Shown here in pieces: positions 10,863-19,654 of a stretch of DNA of 64,000 nucleotides; the stretch's first letter is position 1; every line of letters starts with the position of its first letter. This stretch comes from JABFRJ01 sp963847145. Its GTDB lineage: Bacteria > Pseudomonadota > Alphaproteobacteria > Rhizobiales > Hyphomicrobiaceae. Made by a program: the position numbers and the translations under genes. The stretch spans positions 62,001-126,000 of the forward strand of contig CAWJYN010000007.1 in the NCBI GenBank assembly GCA_963847145.1, given 5' to 3'. Below the pieces are notes generated by a model, which did not search any database, was not told the origin of the DNA, and saw nothing but the letters and a program-made list of their open reading frames with translations.

Positions 10863-12050
10863 ATGCAATTCACACCTGAACATGACCAACTGCGGACGAG
10901 TTTGCAGAAGTTCATCGCTGCCGAAGTCAACCCGCATGTGGATGCGTGGGAGAAGGCGGGGCGGTTTCCGGCACATGAGCTGTTCAAAAAAATGGGCGAC
11001 CTCGGCTTTCTCGGCCTGTGCAAGCCTGAGAAGTGGGGCGGGTCTGGCCTCGACTACTCCTATTCGATGGTGATGGCGGAGGAGCTTGGCCACATCAACT
11101 GCGGTGGGGTGCCAATGGCGATCGGCGTGCAGACGGACATGGCGACACCGGCGCTGGCGCGGTTCGGATCAGACGTCGTTTGCAAAGAGTTTTTGGCGCC
11201 ATCGATTGCGGGTGACTTCGTGGCCTGCCTCGGTGTGTCGGAAGTGGGCGCGGGCTCAGATGTCGCGAGCGTCAAGACGACGGCGCGCAAGGACGGCAGC
11301 GACTACGTCATCAACGGCGGCAAGATGTGGACGACCAACGGCACACAAGCCGATTGGATGTGTCTTTTGGCGAATACGTCAGATGCGGAGCCACACCGCA
11401 ACAAGTCGCTGATCTGCATTCCGATGAAGACCAAAGGCGTGCAGATTGCGCGCACACTCGACAAGATGGGCATGCACTCGTCGGATACGGCGCAGATCTA
11501 CTTCGACGACGTGCGCGTGCCGCAGCGCTATCTCATTGGCGAGGAGGGAAAAGGCTTTACCTACCAGATGCTGCAATTCCAAGAAGAGCGGCTGTGGGCC
11601 GGTGCGCGCGGGCTGATCGGACTGGAGCGGCTGATCGAGGAGACGATTGATTACACGCGCACGCGCGTCGCGTTCGGCAAACCCATCCTCGACAATCAGG
11701 TGGTGCACTTCAAACTCGCGGAGTTGGCCACTGAGATCGAGATGCTGCGGTCGCTGGTCTATCGCACGTGCGATCTGTATCTGCGCGGGCAGGACGTGAC
11801 GAAACTAGCGTCGATGGTCAAACTGAAGTCAGGCCGGCTGAGCCGTGAGGTGGCCGACAGCTGCCTGCAATACTGGGGCGGCATGGGGTTCATGAACGAG
11901 ACACGCGTGTCACGGGCCTATCGCGACGGCCGGCTCGGCTCCATCGGCGGCGGCGCAGACGAAGTCATGCTGACGATCATCTCGAAGCTGATGGGGATTG
12001 CCCGGGGACCGGCAACAAGGCGGAGTGCCGCGAAGAAGAAGGCGCACTGA
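10863..12050 (+). CDS. Acyl-CoA dehydrogenase, citronellyl-CoA dehydrogenase AtuD-like
   Basis: A 395-residue FAD enzyme that introduces a 2,3 double bond into an acyl-CoA. Seen are MQFTPEHDQLR at the start, the FAD/substrate stretch CLGVSEVGAGSDVASVKTTA, and SCLQYWGGMGFMNETRVSRAYRD. Where medium-chain enzymes have the catalytic Glu near the end, this has IGGGADEVM. The base is therefore probably the Glu in FQEERLW, as in isovaleryl-CoA-type enzymes. I prefer the ATG at 10863, with GAGGA four bases upstream, over an upstream TTG at 10833 because homologues start MxFTPEH. It is followed after 2 bp by the hydratase. Confidence 0.88.
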   Translation: MQFTPEHDQLRTSLQKFIAAEVNPHVDAWEKAGRFPAHELFKKMGDLGFLGLCKPEKWGGSGLDYSYSMVMAEELGHINCGGVPMAIGVQTDMATPALARFGSDVVCKEFLAPSIAGDFVACLGVSEVGAGSDVASVKTTARKDGSDYVINGGKMWTTNGTQADWMCLLANTSDAEPHRNKSLICIPMKTKGVQIARTLDKMGMHSSDTAQIYFDDVRVPQRYLIGEEGKGFTYQMLQFQEERLWAGARGLIGLERLIEETIDYTRTRVAFGKPILDNQVVHFKLAELATEIEMLRSLVYRTCDLYLRGQDVTKLASMVKLKSGRLSREVADSCLQYWGGMGFMNETRVSRAYRDGRLGSIGGGADEVMLTIISKLMGIARGPATRRSAAKKKAH

Positions 12051-12052
12051 CC

Positions 12053-12877
12053 GTGGGCGCGCTGCCGGCAACAACGCACATCCGGCTCGAACGGAAAGGG
12101 CCCGTGCTGCATCTGTGGCTCAACCGGCCGGAGGTGAAGAACGCGCTGTCGGCGCAGATGGTGCGCGAGATACAGGCCACGTTCGATGCGATCCACGATG
12201 ATCGGAGCGTGCGCGTGGTGGTCATCCGCGGTGCGGGTGGCACGTTCTGCGCGGGAGGCGATATCAAGACTATGCAGGCAGCGAGCGCGCCGCCGGCACC
12301 TGGCGCTACCGATGAAACACGAGCGGGCAACCGCCGCTATGGCGCGATGTTGCAGACGATTGATGAGGCACCGCAGGCAACGATTGCGGTTGTGGAAGGT
12401 GCGGCGCTCGGCGGCGGCATCGGGTTCGCATCGACGGCGGATATCACGATTGCCAAAGCGGACGCGCAATTTGCAATGACGGAGGTGATGCTCGGCGTCG
12501 TGCCGGCGGCGATCTCACCGTTTGTGGTGCGGCGCATCGGTCTGACGGCGGCGCGGCGATTTGCGGTGTCGGGGGCGCGGTTGGATGGGCACGGGGCCAA
12601 GGCGGTTGGGTTCGCGCATGACGTGGCCGAGACAGCCGAAGGACTCGATGCAGCTGTGCATGCGGCGATCAATCAGATCCTAAAATGTGCACCCGGCGCG
12701 GTGGCAGAGACGAAGCGGCTGATGTTGCGCGCTGCGTCACCGATGCCAATGGCTGCGTTGCTGGACGCAGCGGCAGACAGCTTCGCTGCAGCGGTGCGCG
12801 CGCCCGAGGGCCGGGAAGGCACGGCGGCTTTTGTCGAAAAGCGGAAACCAACGTGGGTGGAGAAATTGGATACCTGA
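12053..12877 (+). CDS. Enoyl-CoA hydratase/isomerase, AtuE-like
   Basis: A 274-residue crotonase. It has the AGGDIKTM loop, the oxyanion-hole sequence EGAALGGGIGFAST, and the catalytic-region Glu in MTEVMLGVVPAAISPFV. In the Atu scheme this position is isohexenylglutaconyl-CoA hydratase; in leucine catabolism it would be methylglutaconyl-CoA hydratase. The GTG start lies 2 bp after the dehydrogenase stop, and its own stop overlaps the next gene by one base (TGATG), so the genes are translated as a unit. Substrate assignment rests on context only. Confidence 0.87.
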   Translation: MGALPATTHIRLERKGPVLHLWLNRPEVKNALSAQMVREIQATFDAIHDDRSVRVVVIRGAGGTFCAGGDIKTMQAASAPPAPGATDETRAGNRRYGAMLQTIDEAPQATIAVVEGAALGGGIGFASTADITIAKADAQFAMTEVMLGVVPAAISPFVVRRIGLTAARRFAVSGARLDGHGAKAVGFAHDVAETAEGLDAAVHAAINQILKCAPGAVAETKRLMLRAASPMPMAALLDAAADSFAAAVRAPEGREGTAAFVEKRKPTWVEKLDT

Positions 12878-14838
12878 TGGGCTCGTACTCAAAAATTCTG
12901 ATCGCCAATCGTGGTGAGATCGCCTGCCGGATCATGCGGACGGCGCATGCGATGGGATACCGGACGGTTGCGGTCTTCAGCGATGCCGACCGCGATGCGC
13001 GACACGTGGCGATGGCGGATGAGGCGATCGCGATCGGTGGTGCGGCGGCGGCGGACAGCTATCTCGATGCGGGCAAGCTGATTGCGGCGGCAAAGCGCGC
13101 GGGCGCCGATGCGCTGCATCCGGGCTATGGTTTTTTGTCAGAGAATGCGGCATTTGCCGCGGCGTGCCGCGATGCGGGGTTAGTTTTCATCGGCCCCAGC
13201 CCGGAAGCGATCAGTGCTATGGGTAACAAGGCTGCGGCTAAGCGGCTGATGCTCGAAGCCGGCGTGCCGTGTGTGCCGGGCTATCAAGGCGCAGACCAAA
13301 GCGACGCGCGACTGTCCAAAGAAGCTAAGAACATAAGCTTTCCGGTAATGGTCAAGGCGGCGGCCGGAGGTGGTGGGCGTGGGATGCGTTTGGTGGCTGC
13401 TGAAGCAGAGCTTACTAACGCCCTGACGGCGGCGCGACGCGAGGCCCTGGCAGCGTTTGGCTCCGACGAGCTGATCCTCGAGAAGGCCGTTGTCGACGCG
13501 CGGCACATTGAGATCCAAGTGTTCGGCGACAGTCATGGCACCATCATCCACCTCGGCGAGCGTGATTGCTCGATCCAACGGCGGCATCAGAAGGTGATTG
13601 AAGAAGCGCCGTCGCCGGCGGTGGATGCTGAGTTGCGTGTGCGTATGGGCGCTGCGGCGGTGGCTGCGGCGCGCGCAATCAACTACGTCAGTGCGGGAAC
13701 GGTTGAGTTTCTGCTGGACAAGGCGGGTCACTTCTATTTTCTCGAGATGAATACGCGCATTCAGGTGGAGCATCCGGTGACGGAAGTGACCTTGGGCCTC
13801 GATCTGGTGGCGATGCAGCTCGACGTCGCGGCGGGTGCGCCGTTAGGGCTGCGGCAAGAGCAGATAACGTTCAAAGGCCATGCCATTCAGGCGCGGCTCT
13901 ATGCCGAGGATCCGCACGTGGGGTTCTTGCCGCGGAGCGGACGTGTTGTGGCCTGGCGCATGCCGGACGGCGGCGGCATTCGCGTTGATCACGGCTTGGC
14001 CGCCGCGCCGACGGAGGTCAGCGCCTACTACGATCCGATGATTGCGAAAGTGATTGCGCATGGGGCGACGCGCGAGGAAGCGCGGCGGCGTCTGTTGCGA
14101 GCGCTCGACGGCACGCATGTGCACGGTATTGCAACTAATCGTGCATTTTTGTCGGCAGCGCTGGAGCATCCCGCGTTTGTTGCCGGCGCGGCAACGACCG
14201 GTTTCATTGGTCAGCATTTTGCACCGAAGAGCGCAGCGATCAGCCGGCCGGAGCCGGATGCGGACATGCTCGCGCTGGCTGGTGCCCTGCTGTTTGCTCG
14301 CGGCGGTGGCGGCATGGCTTGGCGATCAAACGGTGTGCGGCCAGCGCTGTTGAAGATGGCCGTTGGACGGGCGATTCATGAGTTGCGTGTCGCGCAGGTC
14401 GCACCCGGCACATTCGATGTTGTATCGGGGGCCGCGACGCACACGGTGGAGCTTCTCAATACTGGTGACGATGGTGCGATCGACGCCGCCATCAACGGCC
14501 ATCGACAGACGGTGCATGGCGTTCGGGATGGCGCGGTTCTGCACCTCGATAGGGGGCTTGTCAGTTTTGTGGCCGAAGATGTCACGCTCGCACGGCGCGC
14601 TGGTGAAAGTGCGGAAGGCGCCGCGATGCTGCGCGCGCCAATGAATGGGCGTATCATCGCGGTTGACGCCAAGGCCGGCGATGCAGTGACGAAGGGCCAG
14701 CGCCTCGTCGTCCTCGAAGCCATGAAGATGCAGCACGAGATCGTTGCAGAGCGAGATGGCAGGATCGCGAGTTGTGCCGTCAAGCCCGGCGACCAGGTGG
14801 CAACGCGGCAGGTGCTGGTGAGTTTGGTAACAGCGTAA
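12877..14838 (+). CDS. Acyl-CoA carboxylase alpha subunit: biotin carboxylase plus biotin carrier (AtuF/LiuD-like)
   Basis: A 653-residue fused subunit. The N-terminal biotin carboxylase starts MGSYSKILIANRGEIACRI. The ATP-grasp domain has KAAAGGGGRGMRLV and the carboxylase motif FLEMNTRIQVEHPVTE. A linker follows, then a C-terminal biotinyl domain with VLEAMKMQHE, where Lys617 is the biotinylation site. It charges biotin with bicarbonate using ATP and passes the carboxyl to the beta subunit at 8563-10182. Start chosen at 12877, overlapping the hydratase stop; in-frame sequence continues upstream but has no homology. Length is normal for this class. Confidence 0.93.
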   Translation: MGSYSKILIANRGEIACRIMRTAHAMGYRTVAVFSDADRDARHVAMADEAIAIGGAAAADSYLDAGKLIAAAKRAGADALHPGYGFLSENAAFAAACRDAGLVFIGPSPEAISAMGNKAAAKRLMLEAGVPCVPGYQGADQSDARLSKEAKNISFPVMVKAAAGGGGRGMRLVAAEAELTNALTAARREALAAFGSDELILEKAVVDARHIEIQVFGDSHGTIIHLGERDCSIQRRHQKVIEEAPSPAVDAELRVRMGAAAVAAARAINYVSAGTVEFLLDKAGHFYFLEMNTRIQVEHPVTEVTLGLDLVAMQLDVAAGAPLGLRQEQITFKGHAIQARLYAEDPHVGFLPRSGRVVAWRMPDGGGIRVDHGLAAAPTEVSAYYDPMIAKVIAHGATREEARRRLLRALDGTHVHGIATNRAFLSAALEHPAFVAGAATTGFIGQHFAPKSAAISRPEPDADMLALAGALLFARGGGGMAWRSNGVRPALLKMAVGRAIHELRVAQVAPGTFDVVSGAATHTVELLNTGDDGAIDAAINGHRQTVHGVRDGAVLHLDRGLVSFVAEDVTLARRAGESAEGAAMLRAPMNGRIIAVDAKAGDAVTKGQRLVVLEAMKMQHEIVAERDGRIASCAVKPGDQVATRQVLVSLVTA

Positions 14839-14849
14839 TCGAGAGTGAT

Positions 14850-15716
14850 ATGGCCGATAAAGTGATCATTTCATGCGCGCTGACGGGCGTGTTGACAGAC
14901 CCAAAACAGTTTCCTGTCCCGGTGACGCCGGCGCAGATGGCGGCGGAAGCGCGGCGGGCGTTCGATGCAGGTGCGGCAATCATGCACGTGCACTTTCGCG
15001 ATCAGGCGGCGGACAAGGGCCATCTGCCGTCATGGGATCCGAAGGTCGCCGTCGCGATCATGGATGCGATCCGGGCGGCGTGTCCGGGCGTGATCCTCAA
15101 TCAATCGACCGGGTTTCGGGGGCCGGATTATCAGCCGCCGTTGGATTGCCTGCGTGCGGTCAAGCCAGAGATCGCGGCATGCAATGCGGGGACGCTGAAC
15201 TACCTCAAGATCAAGTCAGATGGCAGTTGGGCCTGGCCACCGGGGATATTTGACAATGCGCCACCGAAGATCGCTGATTTTCTCTCGGTGATGGCCGAGA
15301 CCAACACGCAGCCGGAATTTGAATGCTTCGATACGGGTATCGTGCGCTCGGTTGAGATGTACGTGCGGAACGGCATGTATAAGGGCACACCGAAGTACAA
15401 CTTCGTGATGGGTGTCGCCTCTGGGCAGCCGACGGATGGGGAGCTCCTGCCGATATTGCTGCGGTTGATCATGAAAGGGTCACCGTGGCAGGTCACTGCG
15501 ATCGGGCGGCAAGAGATCTGGCCGCTGCATCGCCGTGCCTGTGAACTGGGCGGGCATATGCGCTCGGGTCTTGAAGATACGTTCTATCTGCCCGACGGAA
15601 AGATGGCGCAGTCCAATGGGGAGTTGATTGCGGCGTTGGCAAAGATTGCGCGCGAGACCGGGCGGACGATTGCGTCGGCGGCGGAAGCGCGGGCGATCAT
15701 GGGCCTGGCTGCGTGA
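14850..15716 (+). CDS. BKACE family protein (DUF849, beta-keto acid cleavage enzyme)
   Basis: A 288-residue TIM-barrel enzyme of the 3-keto-5-aminohexanoate cleavage family. Visible are SCALTGVLTDP at the start, the metal-binding MHVHFRD (HxH), LNQSTGFRG and the late GGHMRSGLEDTFYLPDG. These enzymes condense a beta-keto acid with acetyl-CoA and split it to acetoacetate plus a new acyl-CoA, in place of a thiolase. It starts at the ATG at 14850, 11 bp after the carboxylase, and overlaps the next gene by 4 bp. In this operon it could process the keto acid produced after carboxylation and hydration; the actual substrate is unknown. Confidence 0.88.
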   Translation: MADKVIISCALTGVLTDPKQFPVPVTPAQMAAEARRAFDAGAAIMHVHFRDQAADKGHLPSWDPKVAVAIMDAIRAACPGVILNQSTGFRGPDYQPPLDCLRAVKPEIAACNAGTLNYLKIKSDGSWAWPPGIFDNAPPKIADFLSVMAETNTQPEFECFDTGIVRSVEMYVRNGMYKGTPKYNFVMGVASGQPTDGELLPILLRLIMKGSPWQVTAIGRQEIWPLHRRACELGGHMRSGLEDTFYLPDGKMAQSNGELIAALAKIARETGRTIASAAEARAIMGLAA

Positions 15717-16681
15717 GCGCCGCAGGCAGCGCTTGCTTCGCATGGGCCGAGCAGCAACTAGGGAATGCTGGTATAATTGGCCCTTTGCGACTGTCTCTCG
15801 TCAAACGCCGCGCGTGGTCGACCGTCTGGAAACTCGAAAACACATGCGGCCGATTTTATCTTAAAGAGGCGGCGCCTCGGTTCGACGTCGAAGCACCTTT
15901 GCTGGAGGCGCTATGCCGTTGGCGGCCGGCGTCGATTGTCGAACTGGTGGCCGCGGACACGACCCGCGGATGGGTGCTAACGCGCGACGCGGGGCGGATG
16001 CTCCACGATGTGATGTTCGATGAGCCAGCGACTGGCCGCGCGCACGTGGCAGCGATCCTGAAGGCGTATGCACGGCTTCAAGCCGACAGCCAACAGCGCG
16101 ATGCGCCGCCGTTTGTTGGCATGCTGGAAGACAGAAGTCCGGCGGCAATGGCTCATGCTTTTGCCGCTGTTGTCGCTGACGAAGCGCTCTTGCGCGCCAG
16201 TGGTGCAACCGAGGAAGATGGCGCGCGACAGAGTTTTTGGCTGCACCGCGCCAATCGACTGTGCGGCGCTCTCGCAGCACTCCAAATGCCATGCGCCATT
16301 GAACACGGCGACCTGCACACCAGCAACATCATGATCGCTGCCGATGGCACATCGAGAATTGCCGATTGGGGTGACGCCTGTTGGGCAACGCCGCTGCATG
16401 GCCTCGTCATGTGTCTCGAAGATATCGCCGGCCGCCACAAAATTACGCCTGATGATCCTTGGGTTACGCAGCTGACACACGACTATTGCGATATCCTGAA
16501 GCTCCCCGACAACGCCACTGAGCGCAAGCGGGCGCTGGACATCACGCGGGCACTGGTCCCGGTGTCGGGTGTCCTGCAATGGTCGCGCGGTCTTGACCGC
16601 ATGCCGCCGGACGCGCGTGCCATCATGGCGAACCAGATCAATAGACACCTTCGCGCTTTCTCCTTCGGATCCAACCTATGA
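15713..16681 (+). CDS. Aminoglycoside phosphotransferase (APH)-like kinase
   Basis: A 322-residue protein with the APH/choline-kinase catalytic loop IEHGDLHTSNIMI and the Mg-binding RIADWGDACW. The N-lobe is poorly conserved but contains FYLKEAAPRFDVEAPLLEAL, fitting an ATP-binding lysine and Glu. The GTG start overlaps the BKACE stop (GTGA), and the stop overlaps the next acyl-CoA dehydrogenase (ATGA), so it is tightly coupled inside the catabolic operon. A true antibiotic kinase is unlikely there. Phosphorylation of a small hydroxylated metabolite, or of an alcohol before activation, is a reasonable inference. APH-like domains also occur next to acyl-CoA dehydrogenases in other bacteria and in eukaryotic ACAD10/11. 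Confidence 0.8.
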   Translation: MSAAGSACFAWAEQQLGNAGIIGPLRLSLVKRRAWSTVWKLENTCGRFYLKEAAPRFDVEAPLLEALCRWRPASIVELVAADTTRGWVLTRDAGRMLHDVMFDEPATGRAHVAAILKAYARLQADSQQRDAPPFVGMLEDRSPAAMAHAFAAVVADEALLRASGATEEDGARQSFWLHRANRLCGALAALQMPCAIEHGDLHTSNIMIAADGTSRIADWGDACWATPLHGLVMCLEDIAGRHKITPDDPWVTQLTHDYCDILKLPDNATERKRALDITRALVPVSGVLQWSRGLDRMPPDARAIMANQINRHLRAFSFGSNL

Positions 16682-17830
16682 CCACGACAAGCCGCGCATC
16701 GCCTTATTACACGCCGGAACACAACGCCTTCCGCGACAGCGTCCGCCGCTTTGTGGAGCGAGAGATTGCGCCCCACGTCAATGCCTGGGACGAGGCTGAG
16801 GGATTTCCGCGCGCGCTCTATAAGACCGCTGCCGCTGCCGGACTGTTGGGTATGGGGTATCCGGAGGAATATGGTGGTACGCCAAGTGATCTGTTCTTCG
16901 GCATTATCGCCGCGCAGGAGCTGGCGCGTGCGGGCTCTGGCGGATTGATTGCCAGCCTCAAGAGCCATACCATCGGCACACCACCGATCGTCAAGTTTGG
17001 CTCTGCCGCTTTGAAGGCGCGTGTCGTGCCGGAGATCCTGGCAGGCGAAAAGATTTCGGCACTGGCGATTACGGAGCCCGACGGCGGCTCGGATGTGGCG
17101 TCGATCCGCACGACCGCGCGCCGCGAGGGCGATCACTACATCGTCGATGGTGCCAAGATGTTCATTACATCGGGCGTGCGCGCCGATTACGTGACGACAG
17201 CCGTGCGCACGGGCGGGAAGGGACGTGGCGGCATCTCATTGCTGCTGATCGAGAAGGGTACGCCCGGCTTTACGCAGACGCCGCTCAAGAAAATGGGCTG
17301 GTGGATGTCGGATACGGCAGCACTGCACTTTGACGGCGTGCGCGTGCCGGCGGGCAATCTGCTCGGCGAGGAAGGCCAGGGGTTCCAAGCCATCATGCAC
17401 AACTTCAATGGCGAGCGGATCGGCATGGCAGCGGGCTGCAACGGTTTTTCGCAGGTGTGTCTTGACGAGGCGTTGAGCTGGGCGCAGGGCGCGGCAGGTG
17501 TTTGGAGGACGATTGGCCGACAGCCAAGTGATCCGTCACAAGCTTGTCGACATGGCGATGAAGATCAATGCAACACAGGCCATGTTGGAGCTGCTGGCGT
17601 GGCGCATCGGCCAAGGTGAGAACCCGGCTGGCGAGATCGCCATGCTGAAGAACCAGGCGACGCAGACGATGGCGTTTTGTGCGTCGGAGGCCGTACAGAT
17701 TCACGGCGGCATGGGCTTTATGCGCGGCACCAAAGTCGAGCGGATCTATCGCGAGGTAAAGGTCAACGCCATCGGTGGCGGCGCAGAGGAGATCATGAAG
17801 GATCTCGCGGCGCGGCAGATGGGGATTTAG
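16678..17830 (+). CDS. Acyl-CoA dehydrogenase, with apparent one-base frameshift
   Basis: About 383 residues when repaired. The first frame runs from the ATG at 16678 through ALAITEPDGGSDVASIRTTA and MHNFNGERIGMAAGC to ...ALSWAQG. The +1 frame resumes with RQVFGGRLADSQVIRHKLVDMA and ends AIGGGAEEIMKDLAARQMGI at 17830. The sequence around 17488-17494 has one G too many. As in the enzyme at 10863, the catalytic base is probably the Glu in FNGERIG, because the C-terminal position is Gly. It desaturates a branched or long acyl-CoA. Start overlaps the APH gene by 4 bp. Taken literally the protein is truncated to 313 residues with a nonsense tail. Confidence 0.85.
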
Positions 17831-17832
17831 GG

Positions 17833-17917
17833 AAATTCGGGACAGTCACCCAATCCCTGTTCCGACATTCCCCCGCACAGAACGTCTGCGCAGGAAATGG
17901 GTGACTGTCCCGAATTT
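17833..17917. repeat. Inverted repeat with 20-bp perfect arms around GGGACAGTCACC
   Basis: The left arm 17833-17852 and right arm 17898-17917 are exact reverse complements, with a 45-bp spacer. The element fills the gap between the acyl-CoA dehydrogenase and the GMC gene. GGGACAGTCACC-type arms are seen repeatedly in proteobacterial genomes as REP/MITE-like elements. It may act as a hairpin attenuator. No transposase gene is attached. Confidence 0.8.
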
Positions 17918-17965
17918 TACGTCAACAGTCTGCATGGGTTTCAATTCCAAAGGGCAGGCATCCGC

Positions 17966-19582
17966 ATGACAGGGCAAACATTCGACTATGTGATTGTGGG
18001 CGCGGGATCGGCGGGGTGCGTGCTAGCCAACCGTTTGAGCGAGGACCCGTCGGTGACGGTGGCGCTGATCGAGGCAGGTGGGCGCGACACCAACCCGTGG
18101 ATCCATGTGCCGGCGGGGTATTACCGCAATGTCACCAATCCGAAGATCACATGGCAGTTCGGTTCCGGGCCGGAGCCCGAACTCGGCGGCCGCATGGTCA
18201 ACTGGCCGCGCGGAAAAGTGCTCGGCGGGACGAGTGCCATCAATGGTCTGCTGTATGTGCGCGGGCAGGCGGAAGATTTCGATGTCTGGCGGCAACTCGG
18301 CAATCCAGGCTGGTCATTCCGCGATGTGCTGCCGTACTTCAAACGTGCCGAAAACCAAGTGCGCGGTGCTGATGACTTTCACGGGGCGGGCGGGCCGCTG
18401 TCCGTGGAGGATGTGCGGATGGACAATCCGCTGTGCGAGGCTTTCATCGCGTCGGCGATGGCGGCGGGCATTCCGTTCACGCGTGACTTCAATGGGGCGA
18501 ACCAGGAGGGCGTCGGCTATTTCCAGCTGACCAACAAGAACGGGCGGCGCTGCTCCACGGCAGTTGGCTATCTGCATCCAGTGCAGACGCGGCAGAACCT
18601 GGCGATCATCACGCACGGCGTGGTGGGTGCGCTGACGATGGACGGCAAGCGTGTCACCGGTGTGCGCGGCACGTTTGGCGGCAAGACGGGACAGATATCG
18701 GCGCGGCGCGAAGTGGTGCTGGCGGCTGGTGCGATTGGTAGCCCGCAGTTGTTGCAAGTCTCCGGCGTGGGACCGGGACGTGTTCTGAAAGCAGCCGGCG
18801 TCGACGTGCTGCACGACCTCCCTGGTGTGGGAGAAAACCTGCAGGATCACTATCAAGCGCGCTTTGTTTATCACTGCAATGCCGCGGGCAGCATGAACGA
18901 GGTGTGGCACAGCTACTGGAAGCGGCTGCGGGTAGGGTTGGACTATGCGTTCCGGCGGCGCGGCTTGCTGACCATTGGCGCGGGTGTCGTCGGCATCTTT
19001 GCGAAGTCGCGGCCGGAGTTGGAGACGCCAGATATCCAGTTTCACTTTATTCCGTTGTCGGCAGAAGGACCGGGCCAAGGCCTGCATGCGTTCCCGGGCA
19101 TCATCTCGTCGGTGTGCCAGCTGCGGCCGGAGAGCCGCGGGACGATCCACATCAAGTCTGCCGATGCAGCGGCACCACCGGCGATCGTGAGCAATTATCT
19201 GGCGGCAGACATCGACCAGCGGGTGATGCTGGATGCGCTGAAGTTGAACCGGCGGATCGTTGCGCAAAAGCCGTTTGCGGATGTGATCGTTCGCGAGCAT
19301 GTGCCGGGGTTCGATGTGACGAGTGACGAAGCGCTGATGGCGTTCGCCAGGGCCAAGGGCACGACGATTTTTCATCCGTGCGGCACCGCAAAGATGGGTA
19401 TGGATGCGATGGCGGTGGTTGACCCGCGCTTGCGTGTGCACGGCCTCAGCGGTGTGCGCGTTGTGGACGCCTCGATTATGCCAACGATGACATCGGGCAA
19501 CACAAATGCGCCGACGATCATGATCGCGGAGAAGGCCTCTGACATGATCATCGAGGATGCGAAGCAACGTGCGGCGGCGTAA
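17966..19582 (+). CDS. GMC family FAD-dependent alcohol dehydrogenase (choline dehydrogenase-like)
   Basis: A 538-residue glucose-methanol-choline oxidoreductase. It has the FAD-binding start FDYVIVGAGSAGCVLANRLSED, the GMC signature region WPRGKVLGGTSAINGLLYVRG, GAIGSPQLLQVSGVGPG and the C-terminal active-site block HPCGTAKMG..VVDPRLRVHGL..GNTNAPTIMIAEKA. Such enzymes oxidise primary alcohols to aldehydes. Placement at the end of the acyl-CoA operon suggests it oxidises the alcohol form of the substrate (for example a terpene or long-chain alcohol) before activation. The ATG at 17966 is chosen because the FAD motif follows at once. A terminator hairpin follows. Confidence 0.9.
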   Translation: MTGQTFDYVIVGAGSAGCVLANRLSEDPSVTVALIEAGGRDTNPWIHVPAGYYRNVTNPKITWQFGSGPEPELGGRMVNWPRGKVLGGTSAINGLLYVRGQAEDFDVWRQLGNPGWSFRDVLPYFKRAENQVRGADDFHGAGGPLSVEDVRMDNPLCEAFIASAMAAGIPFTRDFNGANQEGVGYFQLTNKNGRRCSTAVGYLHPVQTRQNLAIITHGVVGALTMDGKRVTGVRGTFGGKTGQISARREVVLAAGAIGSPQLLQVSGVGPGRVLKAAGVDVLHDLPGVGENLQDHYQARFVYHCNAAGSMNEVWHSYWKRLRVGLDYAFRRRGLLTIGAGVVGIFAKSRPELETPDIQFHFIPLSAEGPGQGLHAFPGIISSVCQLRPESRGTIHIKSADAAAPPAIVSNYLAADIDQRVMLDALKLNRRIVAQKPFADVIVREHVPGFDVTSDEALMAFARAKGTTIFHPCGTAKMGMDAMAVVDPRLRVHGLSGVRVVDASIMPTMTSGNTNAPTIMIAEKASDMIIEDAKQRAAA

Positions 19583-19596
19583 GTGCTGCACAAAAG

Positions 19597-19634
19597 AAAG
19601 CCGCGCGGTCCGGATTGGAGCGCGCGGCTTTTGT
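19597..19634. terminator. Rho-independent terminator, probably bidirectional
   Basis: An 11-bp GC-rich stem (AAAGCCGCGCG at 19597-19607 with its complement at 19621-19631) is followed by a short T-rich stretch, and A residues precede it. It lies between the converging GMC gene (plus) and the large membrane protein gene (minus), so it can serve both. Confidence 0.8.
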
Positions 19635-19654
19635 TCTGTGATGATTAGGCACTG

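Noticed and set aside
12685..12876. N-terminal extension of the carboxylase alpha subunit
   Set aside because: The extra 64 residues overlap the enoyl-CoA hydratase and have no domain; the ATG at 12877 is followed by the canonical biotin carboxylase start.
16068..16334. Frames inside the APH-like kinase gene
   Set aside because: Out-of-frame with a protein that has an intact HGDLHTSN catalytic loop.
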